DNA of 64,000 nucleotides from Amborella trichopoda (GCF_000471905.2 NW_006498246.1:1059921-1123920), one strand, 5' to 3'. Counted from the first letter of the stretch, positions 35,204 to 48,320 are shown. Notes: generated by a model from the letters alone, not told the origin. A program made the numbers and translations.

Positions 35204-36429
35204 CTCCATACAACACTTCTTTTTTCTTTTTTTTTTCTCTCTTTTTTTTTCAAAGAAAACAACTGACTCCTTTATTTTCCTCTATACCACCAACTTAACG
35301 TATCCACCATGAGCTATGGGCCACCTGTAAATAAAACACATGGCTAAATTATGTGAGGCCCACATGAGGGCACTTAGAAGGGTATACCCAACCCATAATG
35401 CATGACACTTACATGATGACACTTACTAATTTATGATTCAGCAACCAAAGTTTGCAGATCAAGTTAAAAATATAAGATGATGTGAAACAATGAAGGATTG
35501 ATTTCTATCAACATGTCAAGTGCAATAAGATTATGGAAAATTAACATAATATTGATAATATTTTTTTATATATTTTAATATTTAATGGGATTAAGTTTAA
35601 GAAGCTGAAGGATAAAGTTTTAACACATTCTTTTGAATCATAATGACTGATTTAAGAATCTCATATGATCAATGAACTAAGGATGGTTAACCTAAAGAAA
35701 CCTTAACACCTGAAAACTCGACAAATAAGGCTCCCCTCTCCCATAATTCTTTACATATCTCATCTCTAACGTCTCTCCTAGATTAGCATGCCACCCTTTA
35801 AGATTTCTCACTCATCTCTCTCATCTATGTAGGTTTAGAAAGAGAAAGGGGGCCCACCCCACCTAGGTCAAGAAAGGGAGGCACACCCCATACACTAAAC
35901 ATTGGGGTCTAGGTCTTTGTTCCATAATAGTTCCATGCTCTCATATTATTAAGGGTTGTAACCTTAACTTTCTCATACTTGGTAGATCTGAGATAGACTG
36001 TTGATCCCGTACAACATTGGAAAGAAAAGACTCGGTGTGGGGTGTACTAAGTTCAATTGAGGCAATCTTCCGGCATGTTGCTGTATGGCTTACAATATCT
36101 TATTTCTTATGCTTTCTCATTCCTATAAGCATTGTGTTAGCTTTATTAACTGAATAAAAGAAGATGTAATTACTAACAGCAAGTTAGAGCCATTTTTTGT
36201 TATTTATTTATTTATTTGAAGTGAGCTTTATTGTATTTTGACATTTGCAAGTGTTTTAATCAATGAGAAAAAAAAATAAATCAAAAACTATATATACTAT
36301 GCTAAATAACCTTGTCCAACTTTCACAAGCCACCATTAGATACACCCTTGACCATGATGGTCCTCTTCTGCCTCATTGGCCTCTTTCATTCTAATGCAAA
36401 CTCAATCACCGTGAGCATCTGTAGCTCAT
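35204..36429. other. Unassigned stretch
   Basis: AT-rich. About 35990-36100 resembles 46890-46990 around GGTGTGGGGTGTACTAAG and TTGAGGCAATCT, so a further dispersed repeat is present. No gene. Confidence 0.45.
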
Positions 36430-37970
36430 AACTACGAAAGATGAAGGAATGGTACCACACCCCAACATTCTCTTATGTGGGCCCAAACTCTGGGTACCAA
36501 ACCTATGGGCCTAGCTTTGAAGTAGGCCTGCATTCTTCTTTTCGACTCAGTGTTCCCCGGTCAGATAGGAACCAGCCATTGTCCTGCATTCTCTTATAAA
36601 TTTCCAAAAATAATAGATTTGATTTGTAATATTTTTTTTTAATATTCTTTACATTATGGTAAAGATTAAAATTTGTTTGCTCATTAATACTCATTTTTAT
36701 ATTTTTCCATCTTTTTCAAAAAAGTTTAAAAATACCTCTAGGGACAAAGCGATTCGTTAAATTCTATTTTTTTCATTAATTTTCAACTTCATTTGAATGT
36801 GTTTTGTTTTAATTATTCTTTATATATTTTTCTTATTTAGTAGATTTTTTTTGTTTATTTTTTATTTATTTCAATACTTTTTTGACCGCCCAAGACTTAC
36901 CTGATTAGAACGGTTGAATCAATGACCGGTTAAACTGCTTCCGGGCCATGTCCGGTTAACCATTCCAGTTAGATTTTGAGCACACGGTTTTCACCTTTTT
37001 GTTGTTCTTCTTTATTTATTTGCTTAGTTTAAGCCTCCTTCAAAATCCTTCCCTGTTTTTCCATGTGCTTAAAGGCTTAGTTTTAGTCAATTTTTAGCTG
37101 GCGCGGCTGGTGGACCACCAAAATAGTGTTGAAAGACTGTCTTTCCGTAGTCCATAACTTGACAGAACCCCTTCTCGCCCTCTAATTGATGTAGTGAACT
37201 CATGCATAGCTGTCCAGTGTCCATCCACCACAAAATCGAGCATAAAAAGCAAGATATTGAATATGGAACCAAACTTATGAGAATGCACCGAGTCAAGTCG
37301 GTTCCAAATATTCTCTTTTTTCAGACTCGGTCGAGTCTCTGGTAGACTTTGACTAGTTTTTCTCTGTCACTGGGCTGTTAAAGGGCATGGTACAGCCCAT
37401 GGGCTTGCGGGTGGGCCTGGTCGTGGGATGGGTTTGGGCCACATGTCAAGGCCTGTAGACTCAAGCCTAGGCTAGCATTGGCCCTGTCCAGGCCTAGCCT
37501 AAAAAGTCTTCCATACGCATATTAGTAAATCTTTTCCTACATTTATATAAGGCCTGGCTGGCCTAGCCCCAATTTTTTAGCATGCCCCTTGTCATCAAGA
37601 ATTCAAGCCAGGCCCGAAACTCTTGGGTCTGGGCCTAACTTACATGGTTTCAGGCCCGGTTAACTGCCATAACAAATTTACTCTTTATGCCATGTACTAT
37701 GTCATGCTTATCAATGCATTCGCAAAAGCCATTTTCTTCCAAGGCATTTCTCTTCGTTTTACAGCATAATTTATACTTATCATTGTCGCAGTTTTTATCC
37801 ATTATTTTCTTTGTAATTGCTCACTCCTCGCTTTAGGGCTTGTTGCATCAGAAAAAGGTCAACAAAAAACGTCCTCTACTAGGACAACTTCCCACTCATA
37901 TGGGCAACGCCTTAATATTGAAATTGTTCAATAAAATGATGATAATTTTCTCATATTATTTCATTTTTCA
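36430..37970 (+). repeat. Dispersed 2-kb repeat, copy 2
   Basis: It matches 10640-12760. It carries a private insertion at about 36540-36990 (AT-rich, with CCGGTTAACC-type ends), where copy 1 continues uninterrupted. Copy 1 in turn has an M1 element at the place matching about 37540. Confidence 0.75.
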
Positions 37971-38023
37971 TTATTTATCTACTACAAAAAAATACATTTC
38001 ATAATACACTATATGCTATTTCT

Positions 38024-38715
38024 TGTTGGGAAGCAATGCCCTTTCCTTTTATGTGTAAATCAAAGGTAAAAGCATTTCACACAATGTGTGTTTGTGAAAA
38101 TATAAAAACTGGGCAATTTGCTAAGTGCCAAGTATAATAGAAATCACAAATCACAAGAAAGAGAATGCTTCACCAAGCACAACCACAACAGAAAATTTAT
38201 CGTGGAAAACCCTTCAATATGAAGGAAAAAACCACGGGGCAAATTCAAGAGAGGAATCCACTAAAATGAAATGAGGGTTACAATATATTCTTCTCAAGCT
38301 TTTGCCCAAAACTTGAGGCTTACAATCAAATGAGAGAACAACAGTAACTTAGAGAAGATACAAAGTTACCTCACAAGCTCCAAAAAATGGTCTCTTTCCC
38401 ACCTCAAAAAACCTAAAGATGGTCTTCCAATGGCTTGGAGATAAAATCACAGAGCATACCAACTGTTTATATGGATGAAGGGTACTCAGTGGTGGAAGAT
38501 ACTTACGATTGGAGATGATTGCTCATGGAGATCGCCGGTGGATGGAATTTGCTGCCCTCTCCTTGTTCTATCTCTCTACCCTGTTGAAAAAACCCAATGG
38601 GAATTGTCTTTTAAATGCCCCCAATGTTTTCTCTCTCTCTAACATTTTTTTTTATTATTATTAATTTTTCTTTTCACTCCTTATGGGCAGGACCCCACAA
38701 GGTATCACCCCAACA
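38024..38715 (-). repeat. Complete Copia LTR (692 bp)
   Basis: On the minus strand it starts TGTTGGGGTGATACC and ends GCATTGCTTCCCAACA, giving TGTTGGG/CCCAACA ends. A polypurine tract precedes it on the minus strand at 38716-38735. Confidence 0.85.
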
Positions 38716-39480
38716 AACTCCCCCTCTAGATCCATGAGGAGGGCTCCCCCATACTGGATGCTCATATAGCACCTATGTCTGCCAAAGCTCTGCATAACTC
38801 ATGCTTCTCCTTTGGCACTGTCTTTGTTATCATGTTTGACGGATTCCGATCGGTATGGATTTTACAAATCTTCATTAACCTATTTTCTAAAACATCTCGA
38901 ATCCAATGATACCGCACCTCAATGTGCTTGGTATAGAGTAGAATGTAGCATTCTTGCTTAGATCAATGGCGCTTTGACTGTCACATCTAACTACATATTC
39001 CTTTTTCTTCAAACCCAACTCTATAAGAAAATGTTTCAATCATAGCATTTCCTTACAGGCTTATGTGGCAGCAATATACTCTGCCTCTGTAGTCAAGAGC
39101 GCAACACATTTTTGCAACTTTGGTTGCCAAGAAATGGCACCTCTTGCAAAAGTAAACAAGTAGCTAGAAGTAGACTTTCTTATATCAAGATCTATTGCCA
39201 TATCCGCATATGTATAGCCTTCCACCAAGGGGGATGAGTTTTCAAAACATAGACAAACTTTAGATGTGCTTCTTAAATACCTTAGAATCCATTTTACAAC
39301 TTTCCAATGTTGTTTGCCTAGATTTGCCAAGTATTTACTAACTACACCAGTGGCATGTGCTATGTCAGGCCTTGTGCACACCATAGCGTACATCAAACTC
39401 CTCACGCCTGATGTATAGGGGATCTTCTCTATTTTCTTCTTGTCTTCACTGCTGGTTGGAGATAACTTGGCACTCAACTT
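38716..39480 (-). pseudogene. Copia pol C-terminal remnant (RT end and RNase H)
   Basis: The minus-strand open segment 39061-39477 shows SLMYAMVCTRPDIAHATGVV, ILRYLRSTSKVCLCF, a YADMAIDLDIRKSTSSYLFT segment and TEAEYIAAT, the conserved Copia RNase H series. A stop follows at the original position of the alanine-cysteine junction, and the remaining C-terminus (LWLKHFLIELGLKKKEYVV and beyond) continues to about 38880. The element is cut at about 39480, so most of pol, gag and the 5' LTR are missing. Confidence 0.85.
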
Positions 39481-39800
39481 GAAGTGTTTGCTTCACTTTC
39501 ATGGCCAATTGAAAATTCACCTTTTATGGTTCACTTTCTTGTTCTCTCTCTTTAATTTTTCTTTTGTCATTTTTCCCTCTATTAAATTTTACTATTGTTA
39601 GAAAAGACAAAAAATTGAATTACGAACACCAGAACTTGATATTTTTCTAATTGGATGACAAGTCTGATTCCAATAAGACAGATTTCATCTTCTTTGTTGA
39701 TAATGCATGACGAGCGTGTGGTTGTAATTATTCTTTGAGTATGAAATTAATATAAAAACAAATAAAAAAAAGGTGGCCACACCTTATAACATAGCCAACG
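39481..39800. other. Unassigned stretch
   Basis: AT-rich; nothing recognised. Confidence 0.5.
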
Positions 39801-39808
39801 GTTAAAAC

Positions 39809-42119
39809 CAGTGTTTTAAAAAACGCTGAGTCGAACCAGACTCGCCCTGTTCGACTCGGGAATCGGCACAGTCCGTGCGGGTTCTGGTATTTTACACGGA
39901 ATCGCCCAATTCCAGAGAGAACCGAGCGATTCTGTATAGTGAATCGTCGATTCACTGTACCGAATCGGTGAGTCTCGTGAAGAACACGGGCTGCACAGTA
40001 TTCTTCACGGGTTTCTTCAAATTTTGTCTTTTTTTATCATTTTTTTTCTTTTTTTTATCATTTTTTTTTATGCAACTTTTTTCAGCCTTTTCATGCATTA
40101 AATGGTGGAAAAGTTTCACTTTTTTGGATTATGAAAGTTGCGGGTGTTAGGGTTTTCGCTTTTCGTTTTGTTTCATGCCAAATAGGGCATGAATATGTAA
40201 AAAGTTTGAGGCATATTGACTGTAAATGTGTTCTTTAGAAATTTCTGTTACGAATTTGTGATTATCTTTGAGAAAAACAGACTAATTTGGAGATTGAAGC
40301 CACGGGTTCACGAAACTAGGTAAGAACTCTGCGTTTTCTTTTATTTTCTACCATTTGATCAATTTCAGTCCATATTTTGAAAATAATCAGTTAAATTTGT
40401 AGGGTTTTAAATCTTTATCGTGTCTTTTATCATTTACCATATCAATTTTATTTAATTTACTCAATTACAGCCTGAGTTTTTAGAAGAACACAGTGATGTT
40501 TGTGAAAAAAAAAATTCTGCTGTTTTTTTTTTTTTTCCACCTTTCGATCTATTGTTCACAATATATTACAAATAATGTGTTAGATTTCTAGGGTTTTGAA
40601 TCGTTATAGTCTTGTTTATAATTAGATGTATTCAATTTGATCTGATTTATTCAATTTGAGCTTCATTTTTTATATTCAATGACTGTTGTCAGTGAAGAAC
40701 TGCGTTTTTTTGTTTTTTTGCTCAATTTAATCGATTTGATTTGATTTATTGATGATAATGTGTTCATAATTTAGGGTTTTGATTCCTCATAGTGTTGTTT
40801 ATCAAAACATGTACTCAATTGGATGTAATTCATTCATTTGGAGGTGGATTTTTGAGTTGAAATGGCTGATGTAAGGTGGCTCTATGAAGAACATATTTTT
40901 TTCTTTTTCTTTTTTTTTGTAATCCATGATTGAATTTTTTGAAAATTTGTGATTTTCCAAAAAGATGTGAAAATCGTGACAAGGTTTTGATTATCATGAG
41001 GTATTAAACCATATTTTTAATTTTATTGTTTGAGTTTGCTGTACTTTTTATTTTTATTTTTATTCATGATCGAATATTTTGAAAAATGATGATTTTTCAT
41101 CATTTTTCAAAAAATGATGAAAAATGATGAAAATGAGGAATCGATTTGTTTCGGAGAAGCTTCATAAACTAGTCTACGTTCATTACAACTTAAACCTCCC
41201 AGAGCGACAAATAAGAAGAAAGCTTGAAGACTAGGGGCCGATAGACTTAGACACAATATTTGTCACAGACAAAGTAGACCAATGGGTAGTAAAAGAGGAG
41301 GAGCCATTGTTGCACAAGAGAGCGTTCCTTGAGGCTATCAGTGAGGAAGATCTTGAAGAAGGTGATGAGCAGCATGAAAGAGAAAGCATCTAGCCAACGT
41401 ATCCACAAATTCGTCGGAGATATCGGTGATATTGCACCTAATAAGGGAGAGTGAGAAGGGGGTCTAAGGGAAAATAAGAGAGATGATGATTCTGAGGCCA
41501 CCCTATCCCAGCCATATTATTCACATATAGAGTCCCAACAGCAACAGGGTAGGGATGAGCACGACAGTATAGGTGAGCATGAAGAATAAACAAGCTTCGG
41601 GGATGTTAGATTGGGAACACAACAGAATACTAACACTCATGGATTTGGGTATAATCAGACGCCTGCTAATATCGATGATTCGTTTTTAGATCGAATCAAT
41701 GAATTGTCAAACGAATTCAATCAATGGCACCAGCGTGATCAAGAAGAAGACCGGGGTCGTATGTTACTAATTATATGCTTTATTGTAGTTCATGTATGTT
41801 GATATACTTATTCCATGATAATTCTATGTTTATCCTTTTGTGTGATGTAAATTAAATGGTAAATAGTAGTTCATGAAGGGAAAGAACATATCAATATTCG
41901 CATCTTCATGCAAAGAAATGAAAATTCTTAATGGAGTACCCTCATTTCTTATTGAATTCCTAAAAACAATATTTATAATGAATTATAATAATTTTTTCGG
42001 ATTTTTTTGAAACTTTAATCGACCGATTCAGCCGATTCCCTATCCGGATAGCTGATTCGTGGATCCGGATCAATTTTTGAAATACCCGATCCGAATTACC
42101 GATCCGCTTTTTAAACCTG
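39809..42119 (+). mobile_element. hAT transposon with exact 8-bp target duplication GTTAAAAC
   Basis: The duplication GTTAAAAC is at 39801-39808 and 42120-42127. The terminal inverted repeats are CAGTGTTTTAAAAAACGC (left) and, inverted at the right, CAGGTTTAAAAAGCGG. Subterminal CGAATCG/GATCCG clusters lie at both ends. The 2311-bp element keeps only a degenerate transposase C-terminus. Confidence 0.9.
41125..41800 (+). pseudogene. hAT transposase C-terminal remnant
   Basis: The frame opens with RNRFVSEKLHKLVYVHYNLN and LPERQIRRKLED. This is the segment that follows the dimerisation domain in plant hAT transposases of the DUF659 type. Further on come DLDTIFVTDKVDQWVVKEEE and an acidic stretch, then TPANIDDSFLDRINELSNEF. 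Stops at about 41232, 41395 and 41590 show it is dead. The BED zinc finger and catalytic core are deleted. It sits inside 39809-42119 and agrees with that element's class. Confidence 0.75.
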
Positions 42120-42477
42120 GTTAAAACATTGGGCAAAAGATAAGATTTGCTCCAAGCCACTAAGTTTGTGCTCTTCACCCTTAATTTGTCGCTTAGTCTG
42201 ATGAGGACCGAAAATAAGAAAAAAAGTTAAGGTCATTAAGACCCTGCCCCATAATTTACGTCATGTTTGGATAGAGATTAAACTCAATAACTTTGTCATT
42301 TGGATACGTTTCTTGAGAAGTGGCTGATTTTTTAATGATGAGTATCATAGTTGAAGTGACTGGTGTCATAGCATGGAAACGAGATTGAATGATGGAAAAA
42401 CCTATCTTCGTGCAAGATATAAGTACCCTATATATACTTAATTGTCCAAAGATATTCTACTCCCTCATAATTATACC

Positions 42478-42615
42478 ATCCATTTACTTCCTTGGGTAAA
42501 ACCCCACTTAAGATCGAGGATATAACCTCTTTAACACATAGTTTAATCCATTTACTTCCTTGGGTAAAACCCCACTTAAGATCGAGGATATAACCTCTTT
42601 AACACATAGTTTAAG
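42478..42615. repeat. Perfect 68-bp tandem duplication
   Basis: The two units (42478-42545 and 42546-42613) are identical by eye, including CCACTTAAGATCGAGGATAT. Identity suggests a recent event or an assembly duplication. Confidence 0.95.
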
Positions 42616-43494
42616 CTCAATAAAAAAAAAAATCTAAATGCACCCTTTAAGCATTTGAAATGAAATAATATGTCAAGATTGAAGAGAATCCATCTAATTT
42701 TTAGAGGTGAGATTTAAGTGCTCGAATTTCAAATTTTTTTTGTTACCAGTGATTTTTAGGTGGTTTTCAAAAATTTAGATAAAAAAAAATCCTCCCAAAT
42801 AAGCATATTGACCGAGGGAGTAAACTTGGAAGCATAGTATATGTGCTCATAATGATTTTTCTTTGTCCTCCCTTTACCCCCACTCAAAAAATAAAAATAA
42901 GTAATATACTTTGCTCACGCATGTGATGTTCTTGATAATTCTTATAAGTGTTCAACTAATCAGGTGAGTTCGCTCGTACTTGCCTGAGTATCTCGGGCTC
43001 GCCACCCAAGCATCCTTGAGTTGGGTGTACATATCAAGGATCTTAAAAAGAAAAAAAAAAGAAATCTATTTGTAAGATTTTTCTGTCTTCTATCATTTTG
43101 TTAAAAATTAAAAAGTATTTTGGCCGATGCTTATTTTTATATTTTTTCATTGGGTTATTCTGAAAATAACCCCACCTCGTATTTTTCAAAATCTATTTTT
43201 TTTATTACTTTTTTAACCTCATTGTGATGTGTTTTGTTTAATCTTACTTCACACTGATATTTTTTATTCTTTTTAGATTTTTTAAACTTTTTAAGACTTT
43301 TTAACCTAGTTGATACTTGCCGGACTGGGGCCAAGGACAGGTCACGTTCGGATTCTGCAGGCAGTTAGTGCAATCGATCACTATTCTTAGTTCACAAGGG
43401 AGGGAGAGAGACTTGCCACCACAAAGCGGTGATTAAGAGGAAGGGTTAAAAAAAGCAGGTAAGTAAAAAGGTTTAAATTCAGTTATGAAACTTT
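42616..43494. other. Unassigned AT-rich stretch
   Basis: About 43180-43380 resembles 36750-36900 (both carry GATGTGTTTTGTTT-like sequence), so decayed MITE sequence is likely. No gene. Confidence 0.45.
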
Positions 43495-45082
43495 GGGGCC
43501 GTTTGGATCGATGAAAATAGATTAGGTTTCATTGAAATATATTTTGAGAAAAGTATTTCCTATGAAATAGATTTCGGCTTTTTGGATGCTAACATTTTGA
43601 TTATTATTATTTTTTAAATGTTGTTAAATATTTTTATTACATTATTTATTATAATGTTTGTTTTTTTTATTAAATTATAATAGTTTCTCTCTCTAAATAT
43701 TTGAGATAATTTCTTTCTAAAATATTTCAAGTAATTTCTCTCTCTAAAATTTGATATAGTTTTTTTCTCTAAAATTTTTAAATAAGTTTCTCTCACTGAA
43801 AATGTTTATGTACTTTCTCTTTGTAAAAATTTAAATAAATAGTTTATTTCTCTAAAAATTTTAAATACTTTCTCTCACTCTCTCTCTCTAAAATTTGATA
43901 TAGTTTGTTTCTCTAACTTTTTAAGATACTTTTCTTTCAAAAACTTAAAATATGAAATAGTTTCTCTTTAAAAATTTTTGAGTTACTCTCTCTAAAAAAT
44001 TTCAAATACTTTCTCTATCTAAAAATTAAAAATTGAGATAGTTTATCTTTCTAAACATTTTTATATAGTTTCTCTCTCTAAAAATTTTGATATATTTACT
44101 CTAAATTTTTTAAGTACTTTCTCTCTCTAGAAATTAAAATTTAAGATAGTTTCTTTTAATATAATTTCTTTCTAATTTTTTTTAGATATTTTCTCTCTCT
44201 AAAACTTAAAATTTGAGATAGTTTCTCTGTCTAAAATTTGATAAATATGAGATAGTTCCTCTCCCTAAAATTTGATATAATTTCTCTCTCTAAAATTTTA
44301 AAATAGTTTATCTCTCTATAACTTAAAATTTGAGAGTTTATTTTCTAAATTTTTTGTGCTAGTTTCTCTTTCTAAATGTTTTTAGTATTTTCTCTCTCTA
44401 AAAGTTAAATTTTGATATAGTTTCGTTCTTTAAGAATTTTCAGTGCTTTCTCTTTATAAAAATTAAAAATTGAGATAGTTTCTCTCTCTAAAAATTTTGA
44501 TATAGTATCTCTCTCTAAAAATTTTCAAGTGCTTTCTCTCTCTATTTTTTAAAATTTGAGATAGTGTTTCTCTCTAAATTTTTGAGATAGTTTCTCTCGT
44601 TAAAACGTTTTTAGATACTTCTCTCTCTAAATTTTGATATAGTTTATCTCTCTAAAATTTTAAGATTTTCTCTTTAAATTTTAAAAATTGAAGTAATTTC
44701 TCTCTATAAATTTTTTTTTTTTAATATTTTCCTTCTCTAAAATTTGAAATAGTTTCCCTCTTTAAAATTTTAGATAATTTTTCTATCTAAAATGTAAAAT
44801 TTGAGATAGTATTTCTCTCTTATTTGTAGGGGTGTTTTTGTGGACCTAATTATATTTTATAAATTGGATGTCTCTATAGCAGGGAAATCTAGCTGGAAAT
44901 CAATTTTGGAGGGTAAACACAAGGATACAAATTTCTTTATTTTTAGGTTTCAATGAAGAAAACAATACAGGTAGAAATGCATTTCAGTCCCAAAATTTCG
45001 AGCAAAATGCCAAAAATGTGTCATTTCTATTTCTATTGATATACATATTTGGAAATGTATTTCCAAGTATCCAAACAACCCC
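43495..45082. mobile_element. Harbinger-like element filled by a minisatellite
   Basis: The ends are GGGGCCGTTTGGAT (43495-43508) and, inverted, GGGGTTGTTTGGAT (45069-45082), the style of PIF/Harbinger and Tourist elements. The flanking TTT and TAA are a poor match to the expected 3-bp TWA duplication. No transposase is visible. Confidence 0.55.
43680..44830. repeat. Minisatellite, degenerate units of TTTCTCTCTCTAAAATTTG type
   Basis: About 1.15 kb of units of roughly 20-45 bp alternate a CTCTCT core with AAAATTTT and GATATAGT segments. The reverse-complement array occurs at 58100-59550. Confidence 0.9.
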
Positions 45083-45289
45083 TAAGTGTTCATTATCTTT
45101 GCATTATGTGACTAAGGGAATAGAACACTTCTTAACTATACAAACACATTGTTCCACTTTGCAGAATTGAACACCTAGTCATTCAACTAAAATAGGACAT
45201 GGGCCTTTAACGAGGAATATAGAGCTCAAGCTAATTTTTCTCCAAACATAATTTTCTTACTTATCATAAATATGCTCAGTGGAAAATAT
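45083..45289. other. Unassigned stretch
   Basis: Short AT-rich spacer. Confidence 0.5.
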
Positions 45290-45615
45290 AGACCGGAATA
45301 TGTAATTTAGACGCGATTAGCATGCGGGCCAAGCTCGCAGATGTAGAAATGCGGTGCCTCTTAAAATCTATTTTTTTAATGGATTTTTTAACTTAGTTTT
45401 TGAGGATATGCAATCTCTAATATGGAGATCAGGAAATATGGAAAAATAAATAAAAATTTAAGATTTTAAAAAATAATTTTATTAAGAAAACATTTGGAAC
45501 ATTGTTTTCATTGTTTTTAGATGGATTACCTAATTGCATCCATCTTTAAGATGGATGCTTTACGCTTCTAGACTGCATATGTAGAAATACGGTCTAGCCC
45601 GCATCAAATAATTTT
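45290..45615. mobile_element. Possible MITE
   Basis: CATGCGGGCCAAGC followed by GATGTAGAAATGCGG at the left is mirrored by ATATGTAGAAATACGG and CTAGCCCGCATCAAA at the right. The inverted match is short and imperfect. Confidence 0.4.
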
Positions 45616-47639
45616 CCATGTAATATCCCAAGTGTTTTGCCCAAGTACAGACAAAGCCTCACCCCTCTATTAAACACGTTTGATTTCAAAATACAAAAGA
45701 AAAAAAAAAAAAAACAAACAAACAAATAGAGAGTGATTGCCCTATCGCCACTTTTTTTCTTTTCTTTAAAACTTATTCAGTTATGTTTGTATTCTATTAT
45801 TGTTTAATGAAAATGTATACAATGAGACGGTTTACTTGTTGGGCTTATGTGGCCGTTAAAGGTCTTCTAGTATTTTATATAGTGAAACATAAACTCAATG
45901 GGAGTGTGGTCTTCCTATGAACCATATTGAGCAAATGATGTTTGTTGATATCGAACTGAGCTTGATACACTAGGCCAGTCGGTTGGAAAAAACTTATGTT
46001 ACTTGGACATGAAGATTAAACCGATAAGGGTTATAATGGGTCGTCCCTTTATGAGGTCAGAGTATGCTCGGATGAGTGAACCGGGGAACTGTATAATCAT
46101 GTGTATGATGCTGGCTTTCAGAGACGAAGCCAAAGTCTCATCCGCGTACAAAGTGAAGCATGTGCATGTACGAGATATTATCCCTATGCACCATAGAGCT
46201 GTGATTAGTAGCTAAAGGAGACCCTGAAATCTGCAGATTTGGATTACCTCCCATTGCCCATTAGTTGACTTTGATGGCCTAATCATGAGCCTCTGCGATA
46301 GATTGTTGGTCACATGAGTCGCTAGATCAATTTGAGAAAGTGGAAGGCTCTATTGTTTTGATTATTCCTAAATCATATGGATCCAATTCCCATCATAATT
46401 ATTTAATTATATTATTTTTAAAGTTATTTGAGTTTTAGAATTGTTATTTGAATTTTTATGAATCTCTATGTATTTTATTTATAGAATTTGGATTTATAAA
46501 AACAAAGATATTGATTTTTCATTGTTTTAATTATTTAAATAGAATTATATGAATTTCTAAAACTCATAAAATATTTTATTTATACATGGGGGCCCATTAG
46601 TATATATGGGCCCACCATTGCAACTTGGTGGGCCCATAGGGATGACTCGACATGAGACAAGATGTGCGCCGAGTCTAATAGCTAGGGGTCATCTTTCGTT
46701 CACTATCGCTCACTTCGGGAGGGCGGCCCCACCTCATGCACTTTCCTTTTAAGATATCAAGCTGGATGACTCGTTAGGTGCTTAAGGGATCAAGAGCTTA
46801 GTTTGATATTTAAGCTTTGTGATAAGAGTGCTTGTTTTATTGTAGGTTGACCTATATACTTTTTTTTTGGAGATTTGAGTTAAACATTGATCTCGTGCCA
46901 TTAGAAGTGATGACCCGGCGTGGGGTGTATTAAGCTTGGTTGAGGTAATCTCAGTCACTTTCTTGTTTCTTACCATATTTATTTTTTTAGGTCTTTTGTT
47001 ATTCATAAATATATTATTGTGGTTTCTTTGACTAATAAAATAGTGATTTTAGTGGCATCAAGTTCTACATCCTAGATTTAGTTTTCATTATCGCTTCTCA
47101 AATGAATTTATTGTAATGAATTACTTATAAAAAAAAAATACATACTCCGGGCTAAATCACATAAGTTCAACATTCATTACTTCTTATATAAGGCCATTAT
47201 ATCTCCATTGCAGTAGCTAAGTTTAAAATTACACATTTTATATCAAAAACTTAAAATTTAGTTAATATCATGAATTGCATTTGTTCCGGCTGCAAGGCCT
47301 GTCATTACTATGCAATTTGTTACTCAATCGATTCGGCTACAGAGGAGTGTGGACCTTGGTTAAAAGTGTACAGGTTGGGGAGGGGGAGAGTGTCTGCGGT
47401 GAATGACATTCAAGTTAGAGAGAGAGTCAAACTATTTTTAGGAGTTTTTTTTCGATTTGGTGAGAAAAATGAAGGAATTCAGTATTTCAGCTGATTCGGG
47501 AAAAGATTTTAAATTTTTTTAAAAATTTAATCTAAAAAAATTAGATATTTATATATAAAATATATAAAAATAATCGAACAAATTAAAACTTAAAAATTTT
47601 AAACAAATATAATTTTTTTAAAAAAAAACTCTTATATAG
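45616..47639. other. Unassigned stretch
   Basis: It includes an A-rich tract at 45699-45730. Open frames at 46003-46215 and 47270-47494 show no family signature. About 46890-46990 resembles 35990-36100. No gene is claimed. Confidence 0.45.
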
Positions 47640-47830
47640 GTATTTCGTTTTTGATCGAAGTAGTCCGAAGCTTCAGCTGAAGTAAACCCGAATATGACTG
47701 AAGCAGATCCGAATATCACCGAAGCAGCCCGAAACAGATCCGAAGGGACCCGAATATGACTGAAGCAGCCCGAAGCTTCAGTTGAAACAGACCTGAAGCA
47801 GCCCGAAGCGGCTCAAATCTGCTACCACTT
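47640..47830. repeat. Short-unit repeat of CCGAAGCAGCCCGAAG type
   Basis: Words such as CCGAAGCTTCAG, CCGAATATGACTGAAGCAG and GAAGCAGCCCGAAG recur with irregular spacing of about 20-45 bp. Two copies of CCGAATATGACTGAAGCAG lie about 64 bp apart. Confidence 0.8.
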
Positions 47831-47989
47831 TTCTCATCACTTCGATTTATGCTTAAAAACCGAAAGCTATAGTCAAGCACATACATACTAACATCAAGTC
47901 AAACACGTGCATACTATTCTTATCTACATGCATTGGAGTGGGGAAAGAGCATTTGGATTATAAAGCATGCACAGTGAATAATGCCCTGT

Positions 47990-48320
47990 TTAATAAAGGG
48001 ACACGGTTTTGGTGAGCCAGCTGACTCACCTATTGCCATTCGGTCTCTTGATTATGCTACGCACATCTCTAAGATGGATGTCAGAAAATATTACATCTAC
48101 TAAAAGTTAAAATAGATTGTGAAGAAAAGAAATAAAAATAATAATGTTTATGTTTCTTGAAAAAAAAATTCTACATTTAAATCATTGTTATGATTGAGAT
48201 TATCCAAACCTAAAATTTTGGATTGAAAGTACATCTTCAAAATATATTTTGTAGGGAGACTGTACAAAAATAATGTGAGCCGGCCAACTCACCAAACAAT
48301 TTTCCTTAACAAAATCACGG
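47990..48320. mobile_element. Possible MITE with palindromic ends
   Basis: TTTTGGTGAGCCAGCTGACT at the left and, inverted, GTTTGGTGAGTTGGCCGGCT at the right. GGTGAGCCAGCTGACTCACC is itself a near-palindrome. No target duplication was identified. Confidence 0.45.

Noticed and set aside
45806..45865. A third copy of the 200-bp MITE (word TATACAATGAGACGGTTTAC)
   Set aside because: Only the first 20 bp resemble the family; the body and right end are absent.
46003..46215. 70-codon open frame as a gene
   Set aside because: No homologous motif recognised and no gene context; probably chance in decayed repeat DNA.
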